Numbered from the stretch's first letter, positions 35,882-45,466 are shown. The stretch: 64,000 nucleotides of DNA from Gimesia fumaroli (GCF_007754425.1 NZ_CP037452.1:4811164-4875163); one strand, 5' to 3'. Notes: generated from the letters alone by a model not told the origin. Translations and numbers: made by a program.

Positions 35882-35961
35882 CGGACCAGGCAACTATGGA
35901 TAGATCAGAATTGATGAAGCACAATTAAAATTAATAACGCAACTCACTTAGGCCCACTCTT

Positions 35962-36639
35962 ATGATTCACTCTATAATTAACTGCATAATTACAACAATA
36001 GCTATCGCAATGTCTCCCATGGTGTTGCAAGCAGAAGCGCCCAAAGACGGAAACTTTATTTCTGCTGGTGTGCTCGCTTATTCAACAGATCCAGCAACAA
36101 ATGAAACGGTTTTATTGCTCGGCCGAGAATTTCGAGGGGAGAACGAGTTGAAATACTGCCCTGGAGAAAAGTGGAAAAGCATTGGAGGTACTCGCGATAA
36201 TGACGAAACCACAATCCAGACAGCATCACGTGAATTTGACGAAGAGACCGGCGTGGATAAGGAAACTGGAAAAGGTGGATATGGCAAGAATTATATCTTA
36301 AACCGGATCAATCCCAAACTTAGAATCAAACACCCTCGCCATGCGAGTTATATATATCTAGTAGAAGTCGATTACAAAAAAATTAGTGACTTTCCAACTC
36401 AAAGGTCAGAACTCAAGCAATTAGCATGGGTACCGGCAGCAGTATTGTACAACGCAATAGATTCCGCAAAGAAGAAACATCCCGGCCGCTTCTCTGATAA
36501 CATGACAAAAGCACGTTGCTATGCGGAACTACCTGAACAATACACGGGAGAACATCGAATGTTGTACCCACCACTGGTCGATGACTTGGAAAACGACACG
36601 CTGTTCCGCAACGCATTGAAAGTAGCTCTCGCTAAATAA
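35962..36639 (+). CDS. Nudix-domain protein with N-terminal signal peptide
   Basis: A hydrophobic leader (INCIITTIAIAMSPMVLQAEA) precedes a Nudix fold. The Nudix box is intact (G-x5-E-x7-REFDEETGV, around residues 75-97), and the SAGVLAYS and GGTRDNDETT elements fit. Most Nudix hydrolases are cytoplasmic, so an exported form is unusual. Length is 225 aa. No neighbour suggests the substrate. A downstream hairpin (36733-36776) probably terminates the transcript. Confidence 0.8.
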   Translation: MIHSIINCIITTIAIAMSPMVLQAEAPKDGNFISAGVLAYSTDPATNETVLLLGREFRGENELKYCPGEKWKSIGGTRDNDETTIQTASREFDEETGVDKETGKGGYGKNYILNRINPKLRIKHPRHASYIYLVEVDYKKISDFPTQRSELKQLAWVPAAVLYNAIDSAKKKHPGRFSDNMTKARCYAELPEQYTGEHRMLYPPLVDDLENDTLFRNALKVALAK

Positions 36640-36732
36640 TTTTCAAGGGAAACGTCCTACTCGAAGGCTTGTCAGACTGCGCCCGAGAACAAAAGACTTG
36701 CTGCAGCATTCTTAAACTTCTTAAGCAAAATC

Positions 36733-36776
36733 GAGACATACTGCGGCACGAGTTGTCCTGTACCGCAGTGTGTCTC
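36733..36776. terminator. 14-bp hairpin between convergent genes
   Basis: GAGACATACTGCGG (36733-36746) pairs with CCGCAGTGTGTCTC (36763-36776) with a single non-Watson-Crick position around a 16-nt loop. It sits between the exported Nudix gene and the minus-strand isomerase-like gene and probably serves both. Confidence 0.65.
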
Positions 36777-36787
36777 TAACATCTGGC

Positions 36788-37708
36788 TTAAGCCTGGCTC
36801 GTCAAACCAAACACACGATCCATATTCGCCGAGACTTCTTTCAGGCGGGTTAGATCGCCGCCGGCGACTTCGGCTGCGGCCCAGCCGGCGTATTGGATTT
36901 CGGCCAGTGCCTTGCGGACGTCGGCCCAGTCCAGGTCGCCTTCACCGATCTTGGTGAACTTGCCCATCTCACGCGAGAAGCCTTTCAGATCCAGCTTGAC
37001 GACTCGTTTATTGAGCTGGCGAATCCAATCGCCCATGCTGCCGTACTTCCAGTGATTGCCGATATCGAACTGCATGCCGACCCAGGGAGAATCGAATTCG
37101 TCGATGTACTTCACAAACTTGTCTGCGGTCTGAGTGTGGTCGCCTTCATGATCGTAGCAGAACTGGTTCCAGACATTTTCGACCAGAATATGAATGCCAA
37201 GCTCTGCCGCCACGGGAATCGCCTGGGAAATATTCTCGACCGATCGTTTCCAGATTTCTTCTTCAGGGCCATCCACTCCCTTGCCAACAACCAGCAGAAC
37301 CGAGTTGCCGCCGACGGCATGCGTCTGACGCAACGCTTCCTTGAGACTCTCCAGCGCCTTCTTCCGCACTGCGGGATCAGGATCGGTATGGCGAACGTTC
37401 CAGTGCCCGGCGTTAACCGATCCGTCTACGGGAAGCCCTGTGGCTTTGATGGCGGCACGGACTTCTTTGACATCAATTCCCGGAGTATTCAATTCGATCC
37501 CGTCAAAGCCAGCTTCCTTCGCTGTCGCAAATTTTTCTTCGAGTGTCTTGCCGGTGCGAACCATGCCAATCTTAAGCGTCTTATACAAGCGTCCCTTCAG
37601 ATAGCCATCTTGACTCTCTGCCCCTCGAGTCAGTAAAGGACTGGAAGCTGCAGCGGCTGCCGCGAACAATACAAACTGGCGACGAGAAAGTAAATTTGAT
37701 TCAATCAT
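36788..37708 (-). CDS. Tat-exported sugar phosphate isomerase/epimerase-like TIM-barrel protein
   Basis: The 306-aa protein has a twin-arginine leader (SRRQFVLFAAAAAASSPLL) followed by an AP-endonuclease-2/xylose-isomerase-like TIM barrel (AGFDGIELNTPGIDVKEVRA, HILVENVWNQFCYDH, GMQFDIGNHWKYG, EIQYAGWAAAEVAGGD). The Glu/Asp/His residues in these strands are consistent with a divalent metal site. Family members act on sugars or polyols such as 3-keto sugars or inosose. Export by Tat suggests periplasmic action on an unknown substrate, common in planctomycetes. It is monocistronic. Confidence 0.9.
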   Translation of the reverse strand: MIESNLLSRRQFVLFAAAAAASSPLLTRGAESQDGYLKGRLYKTLKIGMVRTGKTLEEKFATAKEAGFDGIELNTPGIDVKEVRAAIKATGLPVDGSVNAGHWNVRHTDPDPAVRKKALESLKEALRQTHAVGGNSVLLVVGKGVDGPEEEIWKRSVENISQAIPVAAELGIHILVENVWNQFCYDHEGDHTQTADKFVKYIDEFDSPWVGMQFDIGNHWKYGSMGDWIRQLNKRVVKLDLKGFSREMGKFTKIGEGDLDWADVRKALAEIQYAGWAAAEVAGGDLTRLKEVSANMDRVFGLTSQA

Positions 37709-38044
37709 GATGTACTCCTTGATGAGAGGGGGTATTTTATTTGTCTTCAGTTAGATAGTTAAGTTTAATAAGCAGTCAGCACCCGTTTATGATTGCATGG
37801 TCACAAGCGGAACGCAAGCATGATAGTCAGAATCACTGTTGCTTTCTGACTGTTGTTTCGAATGGGATTGATGTGGCTCAAGACAATGATGTAGGCACGC
37901 ATGCTTCCGGCCCTCAAGACATTACTACCATAAAATCGATATTTAAATAGACAAATCGTCCCCAAAACCAGGTCGGCTATAATACGTCCCAAAGGAAACA
38001 GGTCGAGACAATATTTCAATAATCTCAAACTCAGGGAGTCGGTC
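37709..38044. other. Divergent intergenic region of 336 bp
   Basis: No gene is supported. A minus-strand frame that crosses into the thioredoxin gene is open here but has no ribosome binding site and looks like chance. The region should contain promoters for the isomerase-like gene (minus) and the thioredoxin-like gene (plus); I recognise no consensus pair. Confidence 0.45.
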
Positions 38045-39316
38045 ATGGGGAGATGTTTTGTGCTCGTTACGGTTTGCGCGGTTTCCAGTGCAACGTCCCT
38101 GGTACCAGCTGATGACGCAAAGCCCCGCCCGCTTTCGAAATCGGAAGCAGAGATTATTTCCCTCAACGAAGAACTTTACGCGGCTTATGATAAACTCCAC
38201 ATGCGTGCGGAAAAGATCACAGACGTGGCCGAACAAGAAAAGTTCTATGCTGAGAATGATCCCTCTGCGAATTTTGTAGATCGCTTGATCGAATTCGAAC
38301 GCACGCATCACGGCACGCACGCTGGTTTGATGGCAGCACGTCGACTGGTTTTACTGGGCGCGGGAGGTGGTGATCCTGATAACCCGCGCGATGTCGGCCG
38401 TCGCCACGCTTTAAAAGCACTCAGAGACTATGCCAACGCCGCCGAGTTGCCGGAAATCATTCGCTATTTAGCTTTTGGAAATGTTGAACCGGAATCAGAA
38501 CCACTTTTGAGGTATCTGATGAATGATCCCGAAGTCAGTGATGAGAACCGCCTGTTTGCGAAATACATGTTCGCACGATGGGCCTTGACGGTCCGAGATA
38601 TCCATGAAAACTGGGAGCGTTGGTCCCAGGAACTGACAGCGGGACGGGAACCTCGGTTTTTCAAGGAAAAAGAAAATCTTATAAAAAAGCAAGCCAAGGC
38701 ACTGCCAGCCGAAAAGCTAACAGAACTCGAGCAAGAGGCATTGGAAATCCTCCTGTCTTTTAAAACTTCCAACTCAGACTTACGGCAGCCGGGCATCAAA
38801 GGTATCGACGAGCACTGGCATATGATTCACTTTGATCCCGATAAAACAAAGACGATGCCATTAGTAAAAGAACTGGCAGCCGGACTACTTTTTAAAGAGC
38901 AGCACTTACGGGAAGGCAAACCGGCGCCCGACCTGAAACTTCAACTTGTGACAGGTGAAGACTGGTCGCTTGCAGACCAGCGAGGGAAGACGGTGATCAT
39001 TCAGTTTTCATTCAAAGGCTGCGGCCCCTGCGAAGCGATGTATCCGGATCTCCGTGAGCTGGCGGAGGAATACAACGGGAAGCTGGTCATTCTCAGCATT
39101 ATGGCTGACGAAAAACGAGCAGACACCACAGACGCCGTAAAATCAGGTAAGCTGACGTGGAATGTGCATTGGGATGGTGACAAAGGCCCCGTCGCCACCC
39201 AATGGGCCGTGCCCAGTTTTCCGACGGTTTACGTAATCGGGCCAGACGGCCGCATTGTGGCCAATGGTCTCCGTGGCAATCAATTAAAAGCAAAAATTGC
39301 CGAATTGACGCGGTAA
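38045..39316 (+). CDS. Exported TlpA-like thioredoxin-fold protein
   Basis: The 423-aa protein has a signal peptide (CFVLVTVCAVSSATSLVPA), a long helical N-terminal region (about 25-290) and a C-terminal TlpA/ResA-like thioredoxin domain. The active site is C326-GP-C329 (KGCGPCEAMYPDL), with the cis-proline loop VPSFPTVYVIGPDG. It should reduce or exchange disulfides in the periplasm or on the cell surface. The helical N-terminal part is typical of planctomycete redoxins and may bind partners. AGGGAG precedes the ATG. Confidence 0.88.
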   Translation: MGRCFVLVTVCAVSSATSLVPADDAKPRPLSKSEAEIISLNEELYAAYDKLHMRAEKITDVAEQEKFYAENDPSANFVDRLIEFERTHHGTHAGLMAARRLVLLGAGGGDPDNPRDVGRRHALKALRDYANAAELPEIIRYLAFGNVEPESEPLLRYLMNDPEVSDENRLFAKYMFARWALTVRDIHENWERWSQELTAGREPRFFKEKENLIKKQAKALPAEKLTELEQEALEILLSFKTSNSDLRQPGIKGIDEHWHMIHFDPDKTKTMPLVKELAAGLLFKEQHLREGKPAPDLKLQLVTGEDWSLADQRGKTVIIQFSFKGCGPCEAMYPDLRELAEEYNGKLVILSIMADEKRADTTDAVKSGKLTWNVHWDGDKGPVATQWAVPSFPTVYVIGPDGRIVANGLRGNQLKAKIAELTR

Positions 39317-39534
39317 AAGAACGGGCTATGCTCGCGCTGACTGGTCCATGAATAGCGGTAATGTGGTCCATGCCATGATCGACTGGTTACCCCAAGCATG
39401 AAAAGCCGATAATTCGCACTCACCAACTCCAGAAGCCACTCGGAACTGAAACCTTCTCTGCTCAAGAAGTTGCAATGCCGTCTCTTTTGTGACATATTCA
39501 GCGCAGGGATACTTTCTGATCCGATTTTTCTTGC

Positions 39535-40527
39535 ATGGGAAATGAGTTTATGTTTTGGCTGCTTGGTTCCATCATCGTATTTGTCGCTTTATCCGGGCTG
39601 ATGGCTGCGGTCGACGCAGCAGTCCTCAGCGTTTCTCATCCAGAGATCGATGAACTAATTCAACGGGGCAAATCGGGCGCGGGACAACTGCGGGAAGTGA
39701 AACAGAAACTGACGCATTCACTGGCGGTGATTGTGATTCTCACCAACCTGATCAATGTACTCGGACCAATTCTCGTTAGCCAGCAGGCATTCGATCTTTA
39801 CGGCCCAGGTGCATTAGCCCCCATCACGATTGTACTCATGCTCGGCACGATTGTTTTCTCAGAGGTAATTCCCAAGGCACTGGGATCGCATTACGCGCCG
39901 CAACTGGCCCGCTGGTCGGCCCCGGTGATTCGCGCCCTGGGGATTGCCATCTATCCACTCAGCGCGGCGCTCGCCTGGCTTTCCAACACATTGAAACGGG
40001 GACAAAGAAGCATCGGAACGGAAACACAAATTCGCGCGCTGGTCAAACTGGGTCGAAAGGGGGGTCACATTGAACCAAATGAAAGTCACATGATCTTCCG
40101 CACGTTTCGCCTCAACGATCGAATGGTTCAAGACATTATGACGCCACTGGAAAAGGTGATCTCGATTCCAGCATCGGCGACAGTCAGCGACGCAGCAGCC
40201 ATTATTCGCACGAACGATTTTTCTCGCTACCCCTTGTTCGGAAATTCCCCCGACGACATTCAGGGCACGCTGATTGCCCGCGATGCATTCAAGATGCTGG
40301 CAGAGGGTGAGGATGATTCCCCGATTACCGCGATCATGCACACACCTTTTGTCATTTCCCCTGAGATGCGCGCAGACGAACTGTTGCTGGCATTCCGCAC
40401 ACGTCACCAGCACCTGGCGATCGTGCATCAGGCAAACCACACCATCGGCATTGTAACACTGGAGGATGTACTGGAAGAAATCGTCGGCGAAATTGAGGAC
40501 GAGAAGGATATTCAATCTCGACCGTGA
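39535..40527 (+). CDS. CNNM/CorC-type transporter-associated protein (DUF21 + tandem CBS)
   Basis: The 330-aa protein has a DUF21/CNNM membrane domain with three to four helices (FWLLGSIIVFVALSGLMAAVDAA, LAVIVILTNLINVLGPILVS, LAPITIVLMLGTIVFSEVIP). The family motif SEVIPKALG is present. A tandem CBS pair follows (VQDIMTPLEKVISIPASATV; ITAIMHTPFVISPEMRADEL, then IVTLEDVLEEIVGEIED). Relatives are implicated in Mg2+ or other cation efflux. The C-terminal transporter-associated CorC_HlyC domain is missing, so this is a short form. The start is either the ATG at 39535 or at 39550. Confidence 0.9.
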   Translation: MGNEFMFWLLGSIIVFVALSGLMAAVDAAVLSVSHPEIDELIQRGKSGAGQLREVKQKLTHSLAVIVILTNLINVLGPILVSQQAFDLYGPGALAPITIVLMLGTIVFSEVIPKALGSHYAPQLARWSAPVIRALGIAIYPLSAALAWLSNTLKRGQRSIGTETQIRALVKLGRKGGHIEPNESHMIFRTFRLNDRMVQDIMTPLEKVISIPASATVSDAAAIIRTNDFSRYPLFGNSPDDIQGTLIARDAFKMLAEGEDDSPITAIMHTPFVISPEMRADELLLAFRTRHQHLAIVHQANHTIGIVTLEDVLEEIVGEIEDEKDIQSRP

Positions 40528-40568
40528 TGCGGCAAGTATTCTCAAATCAACCTTGCCGGTGTGACTGT

Positions 40569-41066
40569 TTACAAATCCTGCTCGCCATCTTCCTCACTCA
40601 CCGGGGGATCCATGCGCGGGTCGAGAGGCCCGCCGTGCCAGATGTTGACACCTGCAACCCCCAGCGCCGTCACAGCAAGGAAGAAATAGCCCAGATAGTG
40701 TGCCGGTAATAATTTGATTTTAACCCCGCGATGGCCCGCATACACAAACGCGACGGCCAGTCCAAAGAAAAAGACCAGCGAACTGCGGCGCCACAAACGA
40801 CGTTTACGGCGCAGACGTTCTGGCTCAGTGAACGATTCTATCAGATGCTCTATCGCCTCCTGTTCTTCGAGACGATCATTCCACCACAACAGGCCAAGCA
40901 GAACAGGATAAATCACAATCGTAAATAAGAGCCCCCACTTGTAGTCTGGTTGTGCGTCACCCGTCCAGATGCTGATCGATAACAAAACGATTAACCCGAT
41001 ACACAATAGATGCGCCTGGATCGCGTTGGCAGAGAGTAGATAACGTTTCAAAGGGCGTCGCGACAT
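40569..41066 (-). CDS. Four-helix membrane protein of unknown function
   Basis: The 165-aa protein has four predicted membrane helices (AHLLCIGLIVLLSISIW; WGLLFTIVIYPVLLGLLWW; SLVFFFGLAVAFVYAG; YLGYFFLAVTALGVAGVNIW). The loop between helices 2 and 3 is charged. The C-terminus is acidic. It is convergent with the CNNM-like gene, with about 40 bp between the stop codons. No family is recognised. Confidence 0.65.
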   Translation of the reverse strand: MSRRPLKRYLLSANAIQAHLLCIGLIVLLSISIWTGDAQPDYKWGLLFTIVIYPVLLGLLWWNDRLEEQEAIEHLIESFTEPERLRRKRRLWRRSSLVFFFGLAVAFVYAGHRGVKIKLLPAHYLGYFFLAVTALGVAGVNIWHGGPLDPRMDPPVSEEDGEQDL

Positions 41067-41270
41067 TTTTGATCACTTCCCATGCTGCTGAGTCTGACGT
41101 CCACGGTTATTTTCACAGACTCAAAAGGCCTGATCCATTCCCAAATTGAATGGCTTCCCCTATTCTGTCAGGTATTGACAGGAAACACAATTCGCCTACT
41201 GTTGATTCAGACGACGTTTCCGTCTCACATAGTAAAGACTCAACACCACTTTTCGTGACAAGTTTTGACG

Positions 41271-41876
41271 ATGGATTCAAGCATCAAGTTCGTTTTCAGC
41301 ATCGTGGCGATCCTGCTCACGTTTGCTGCATTCTTTCCGTATATCCGATCGATTTTAAGAGGAACGACCAAGCCACATTTATTTTCCTGGGTCATTTGGG
41401 GGACGACAACTCTGATTGTGTTTTTTGCGCAGCTCAAAGCAAAGGGAGGCATGGGTGCCTGGCCGATCGGTATTTCCGGGACCATTACGACTTACATCGC
41501 ACTGCTCGCTTTTCTGAAGTCTTCCCAGATTTCGATCACGCGAACCGACTGGCTGTTTTTCATTGCCGCTTTATCTTCGTTGCCATTCTGGTATTTTACT
41601 TCCAACCCGTTTTGGGCCGTACTGCTGCTGACCTTAGTTGATCTGCTGGGATTCGGCCCTACGATCAGAAAAGCGTACGCATGTCCCCATGAAGAAAACA
41701 TACCGTTTTTTTTCCTGTTCCTGGGGAGGAATCTATTCGCACTGCTGGCGCTGGAACAGTATTCACTGACCACAGTTTTATTTCCGCTCTCAGTGAGCGG
41801 AGCCTGCTTTTTTTTACTGGTCCTGGTGTACTACCGACGGAAGGTTATCGCAGTCGAGGTCATTAAAAACCCCTAG
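41271..41876 (+). CDS. SemiSWEET/PQ-loop-like integral membrane protein
   Basis: The 201-aa protein has about six to seven hydrophobic helices and a PQ-loop-like opening (FAAFFPYIRSILRGTTKPHLFSW, then WVIWGTTTLIVFF). A second related repeat lies near the middle (LVDLLGFGPTIRKAYACPHEE). This resembles bacterial PQ-loop or SWEET-type proteins that move sugars or other small solutes, but the substrate is unknown. A TTG two codons upstream (41265) is an alternative start; I prefer the ATG at 41271. Confidence 0.7.
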   Translation: MDSSIKFVFSIVAILLTFAAFFPYIRSILRGTTKPHLFSWVIWGTTTLIVFFAQLKAKGGMGAWPIGISGTITTYIALLAFLKSSQISITRTDWLFFIAALSSLPFWYFTSNPFWAVLLLTLVDLLGFGPTIRKAYACPHEENIPFFFLFLGRNLFALLALEQYSLTTVLFPLSVSGACFFLLVLVYYRRKVIAVEVIKNP

Positions 41877-41937
41877 TGGATCATCGAACGGAAGCATGTG
41901 AAAAAGCAGACTCCCTCCAAGGCGATTGAATATACTT

Positions 41938-42714
41938 TTATTCTTCCAGCAGTTTAACTTCACCGGTCTGCATATTGTAAATGCCGCCGACGATTTTGAT
42001 CTCGCCTTGATCTTCCATCTCTTTCAAGATCGGACTGTTGATTCTGATGCGATCGATGGTCCCCAGAACATTCTGCGCCGTGACCATCTTGACGAACTCG
42101 GGATTCTGGCTCGTTCTGTCCCCTTTGTACTCTTTAAAGTGATCGACGGCTGGTTGGATATTGGCCAGCATGGCGGTGATGTTGCCTAGTTCAACGCCGT
42201 CAATCGCCCCATTCACAGCGCCACAGCTCTCGTGGCCCAGCACAAAGACCAGCTTGGAACCGGCGACTTTACAGGCAAATTCCATACTGCCCAGGATGTC
42301 GGTGTTTTCAAAGTTACCGGCCACGCGGGCGACGAAAATATCGCCAATGCCGCGATCGAAAACATCTTCCACGGGAACCCGCGAATCGAGACAGGACAGA
42401 ATGACCGCTTTGGGATACTGCCCGAGCGCCGCTTCACGCACCTGTTTGGAATGATCGCGGGCCGTCAGTGTTCCCTCAACGAAACGTTGATTCCCTTCTT
42501 TGAGCAGCGTCAGCACCTGGTCTGGTGTGAGCGCGTTCTGCTCCTCTTGTGTTAAAACGCGATTGACCAGGGGTTTGACATCCACTTCGATTTCCCCATC
42601 AGTCTTATTGGAAGTCTTGGTGGCAGAGGGCTGTTTATTATTTTGCGTACAACCCGTCAGGATTAAAAAGCCAAGGCAACAGGCCAGCATCGGGTTCAGA
42701 ATCATTCTGGTCAT
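41938..42714 (-). CDS. Beta-class carbonic anhydrase, predicted lipoprotein
   Basis: The 258-aa protein has a lipoprotein signal (LACCLGFLILTGC, lipid-modified cysteine about residue 22) followed by a beta-carbonic anhydrase. Zinc ligands and partners are C108-x-D110-x-R112 (SCLDSRVP) and H161-x-x-C164 (GHESCGAV). The substrate-gating RVAGNFENTDILGSMEFA segment is present. It should interconvert CO2 and bicarbonate outside the cytoplasmic membrane. The start at 42714 is chosen because the preceding frame (to 42765) does not improve the signal peptide and AAAAGG lies upstream. Monocistronic. Confidence 0.92.
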   Translation of the reverse strand: MTRMILNPMLACCLGFLILTGCTQNNKQPSATKTSNKTDGEIEVDVKPLVNRVLTQEEQNALTPDQVLTLLKEGNQRFVEGTLTARDHSKQVREAALGQYPKAVILSCLDSRVPVEDVFDRGIGDIFVARVAGNFENTDILGSMEFACKVAGSKLVFVLGHESCGAVNGAIDGVELGNITAMLANIQPAVDHFKEYKGDRTSQNPEFVKMVTAQNVLGTIDRIRINSPILKEMEDQGEIKIVGGIYNMQTGEVKLLEE

Positions 42715-42916
42715 TTTCGTTTTACCTTTTATTATATTGGCCGATTGTGAATATGGTGTTCGCATGATGTAACCGTTTTGAACCCTAGCACACGGCGATA
42801 AGATGAAAAGCAGAGTTCCATGGAATATCAGAAAAATACGGATTCAAATCCAGAACGAAAAGCACAGACACTACAGACGGACCTGCTCTTCTGGATTCAT
42901 TTCTCTTTTTCCTGGC

Positions 42917-42946
42917 TTGACAAATTTAGCTCCTTATCACCACTAT
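42917..42946 (+). promoter_or_regulatory. Candidate promoter of the UPF0261/TIM-barrel/EthD operon
   Basis: TTGACA (42917-42922) is followed after 18 bp by CACTAT (42941-42946), a fair -10 match. It lies about 60 bp upstream of the first gene's start at 43007. Confidence 0.4.
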
Positions 42947-43006
42947 GAACAATCAGTTGAGCGAAAATCCGATTGAGAGAGTGAAATGCCTCAGGGAGGA
43001 AACCGC

Positions 43007-44227
43007 ATGCGAAAAGCCATCTATGCGCTCGGCACAATGGATACCAAAGCAGATGAACTCTGCTTTGTGGCCGACTGTATTCGCCAAACGGGGCTGGACG
43101 TCGTGCTGATCGATTTGAGTACGCGTGGCAGTTCGGACCGCGCCGATATTGCTGCAAACACCATTGCCCAGTCACATCCTCAAGGATCAGAGAGCGTACA
43201 GGAACAAACCGACCGGGGTCAGGCAGTGACTGCGATGTCCGAAGCATTGCGAGAATGGTTGCCCTCTGAAGTCAGCTCGAAAAACGTGGCCGGTGTAATC
43301 GCGATTGGCGGCAGCGGCGGAACTGCGATCGTGGCGCCCGCGTTTCAGGCACTTCCAATCGGCCTTCCGAAACTCATTGTATCGACCGTCGCCAGTGGCA
43401 ACACACAACCTTATGTCGGATCGAGCGACATTACCATGATGTATTCGGTCGTTGATGTCGCAGGACTCAATTCCGTCTCGCGGCGAGTGTTGAGCAATGC
43501 TGCGCATGCGATTGCCGGGATGGTCGCGAACGCACGCGACTTCCCCGAAGACCGCCCCGCCCTGGGCATGACGATGTTCGGTGTGACGACGCCTTGTGTC
43601 GATATGGTGCGCGAAGCGCTGGAAGCAAAGGGCTTTGATCCCCTGGTCTTTCACGCGACCGGCACCGGAGGTCAGGCGATGGAAAAACTGGTTGCTGATG
43701 GCCTGATTTGTGGCGTGCTCGATATCACGACGACGGAAGTCGCCGACGAAGTCGTCGGAGGTATTATGCCCGGAGGGCCGCGTCGGTTCGACGTCATCCT
43801 CGAGCGGGGCATTCCCTATGTGATGAGTCTGGGTGCCCTCGACATGGTCAACTTCGGTGCGCGTGAGACGATTCCCAATAAATTCGTTGACCGCAAGTTT
43901 CTGATTCACAATCCACAAGTGACACTGATGCGAACCACGGTCGACGAAAACCGGCAGATGGCACAATGGATCGCCTCGAAAATCAACCGCTCAACAGCTC
44001 CCGTGGAAATCCTGATTCCGGAACGAGGCGTCTCAATGCTCGACGCCGAGGGCGAAGCCTTCTATGATCCCACAGCAGACCAGTGTCTGTTCGACACATT
44101 AGAGCAGGAAGTCCAGCAGTCCGACGAACGTCGCATCTCCCGTTATCCCTGCCACATTAACGATGCCGTGTTCGCCGCAGCGCTCGTTGAAGCTTTCGAA
44201 CGAGTATGCGGCGACCGATTCCAATAA
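43007..44227 (+). CDS. UPF0261 (Tm-1-like N-terminal domain) protein
   Basis: The 406-aa protein is a full-length UPF0261/Tm-1-like ATP-binding protein: [20 protein letters not shown] at the N-terminus, the glycine-rich [38 protein letters not shown], and [14 protein letters not shown] with [12 protein letters not shown]. In plants the same domain is the N-terminal half of the tomato Tm-1 resistance protein; the bacterial role is not established. The ATG at 43007 follows GGGAGGAAACC. It is the first gene of a three-gene operon; the intergenic distance to the next gene is 26 bp. Confidence 0.92.
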   Translation: MRKAIYALGTMDTKADELCFVADCIRQTGLDVVLIDLSTRGSSDRADIAANTIAQSHPQGSESVQEQTDRGQAVTAMSEALREWLPSEVSSKNVAGVIAIGGSGGTAIVAPAFQALPIGLPKLIVSTVASGNTQPYVGSSDITMMYSVVDVAGLNSVSRRVLSNAAHAIAGMVANARDFPEDRPALGMTMFGVTTPCVDMVREALEAKGFDPLVFHATGTGGQAMEKLVADGLICGVLDITTTEVADEVVGGIMPGGPRRFDVILERGIPYVMSLGALDMVNFGARETIPNKFVDRKFLIHNPQVTLMRTTVDENRQMAQWIASKINRSTAPVEILIPERGVSMLDAEGEAFYDPTADQCLFDTLEQEVQQSDERRISRYPCHINDAVFAAALVEAFERVCGDRFQ

Positions 44228-44253
44228 AGAGACACAACACAAGGAGCCCACAC

Positions 44254-45090
44254 ATGTCTGAATCGAGAGCAGCGATCCTGAAGCGGCTGCGTGAGAAAGT
44301 CGCTGACGGTAAACCGATCATTGGCGGCGGAGCCGGTACGGGATTGAGTGCGAAATGCGAAGAAGCCGGTGGCATCGATCTGATTGTGATCTACAATTCG
44401 GGCCGCTACCGCATGGCGGGCCGCGGTTCACTTTCGGGACTGATGCCTTACGGCAATGCGAATGAGATTGTCAAAGACCTGGGACGTGAGGTGATTCCCG
44501 TCGTTGAAAAAACGCCTGTCTTAGCAGGCGTCTGCGGCACCGATCCGTTTCTGATTCGGAATCTGTTCCTCAAAGAACTGCAGGCAATGGGTTTTGCCGG
44601 CATCCAGAATTTTCCGACCGTCGGATTGATTGATGGTCAGTTCCGCGCCAACCTGGAAGAGACCGGCATGGGCTTCGACCTGGAGATCGATTGTATCCGA
44701 GCCGCTCATGATCTGGATCTGCTCACAACCCCTTACGCGTTTGACGCCGATCAGGCACAGAAACTGACGGCTGCCGGTGCAGATATTGTTGTCGCTCACA
44801 TGGGACTGACCACCGGCGGTACCATCGGCGCTGCAACCGGCAAAACGCTCGACGATTCGGTCGCAGCAATCCGCACGATGGTCGACGCCGCCAAGAGCGA
44901 ACGGGGTGATGTGTTGCTGCTCTGTCACGGCGGCCCGATCGCCATGCCCGAAGATGCACAATATATCTTTGATCGCGTCGCAGGCATCGACGGGTTCTAT
45001 GGTGCCAGTTCCATGGAACGCCTGCCGACAGAAGTTGCGATGACCGCACAGGTCCGCCTGTTCGGCGATCTGAGTTTACTCAAAAAATAA
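44254..45090 (+). CDS. TIM-barrel protein of the phosphoenolpyruvate hydrolase-like/Tm-1 C-terminal family
   Basis: The 278-aa protein matches the TIM-barrel family annotated as PEP hydrolase-like (PF09370): [78 protein letters not shown] and the C-terminal [14 protein letters not shown]. In plant Tm-1 this domain is fused behind UPF0261; here it is a separate gene directly downstream. I chose the ATG at 44254 because CAAGGAGCCC precedes it; an upstream in-frame ATG at 44206 overlaps the previous gene. The enzymatic activity is unknown. Confidence 0.9.
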   Translation: MSESRAAILKRLREKVADGKPIIGGGAGTGLSAKCEEAGGIDLIVIYNSGRYRMAGRGSLSGLMPYGNANEIVKDLGREVIPVVEKTPVLAGVCGTDPFLIRNLFLKELQAMGFAGIQNFPTVGLIDGQFRANLEETGMGFDLEIDCIRAAHDLDLLTTPYAFDADQAQKLTAAGADIVVAHMGLTTGGTIGAATGKTLDDSVAAIRTMVDAAKSERGDVLLLCHGGPIAMPEDAQYIFDRVAGIDGFYGASSMERLPTEVAMTAQVRLFGDLSLLKK

Positions 45091-45133
45091 ACCCAGCCGC
45101 TTTTTTCTCAACGACTTAACACAGGAATTCAAT

Positions 45134-45466
45134 ATGTATCGCTTAACTGTAATGTACGGACACCCTGAAGACCCTGCCGAATTTGACCGCTATTACAACG
45201 AGGTGCATATTCCGTTGGCAAAGAAAATGAAAGGACTCACCGGCTGGACGATTGGCAAATGCATCTCCGCAGAAGCGGGCAATCCCGCGCCCTATTATCT
45301 GATCGTCAGCCTCTATGCTGAATCTGCAACAGCGATGCAGGCAATTCTGGAAAGCCCCGAAGGTCAGGAAACAATCGCAGATGTTCCGAATTTCGCTACC
45401 GGAGGGGTGATGTTCATGTATGATGAGGAAGAGGTTTTGATCCCGCTGAACCTGGAGTCCCCCTGA
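45134..45466 (+). CDS. EthD-family small protein
   Basis: The 110-aa protein has the EthD/dimeric alpha-beta-barrel pattern: MYRLTVMYGHPEDPAEFDRYYNEVHIPLAKKMKGL, with the HIPLA motif, and a second strand-helix unit (YLIVSLYAESATAMQAIL). EthD-like proteins are ferredoxin-fold dimers associated with oxidative catabolism of ethers and other compounds. It follows the TIM-barrel gene by 43 bp on the same strand, after CACAGGAATT, so it is probably part of the same transcript. A joint small-molecule catabolic role is plausible. Confidence 0.85.
   Translation: MYRLTVMYGHPEDPAEFDRYYNEVHIPLAKKMKGLTGWTIGKCISAEAGNPAPYYLIVSLYAESATAMQAILESPEGQETIADVPNFATGGVMFMYDEEEVLIPLNLESP

Noticed and set aside
36893-37636. 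Long plus-strand open frame (about 247 codons)
   Set aside because: It is antisense to the Tat-exported isomerase-like gene and has no recognisable motif.
37801-38166. Minus-strand gene in the isomerase-thioredoxin gap
   Set aside because: The frame overlaps the thioredoxin-like coding region, lacks a ribosome binding site and its translation has no coding character.
43187-43966. Long minus-strand open frame (about 259 codons)
   Set aside because: It mirrors the UPF0261 gene, whose motifs are unmistakable; a shadow of its codon composition.
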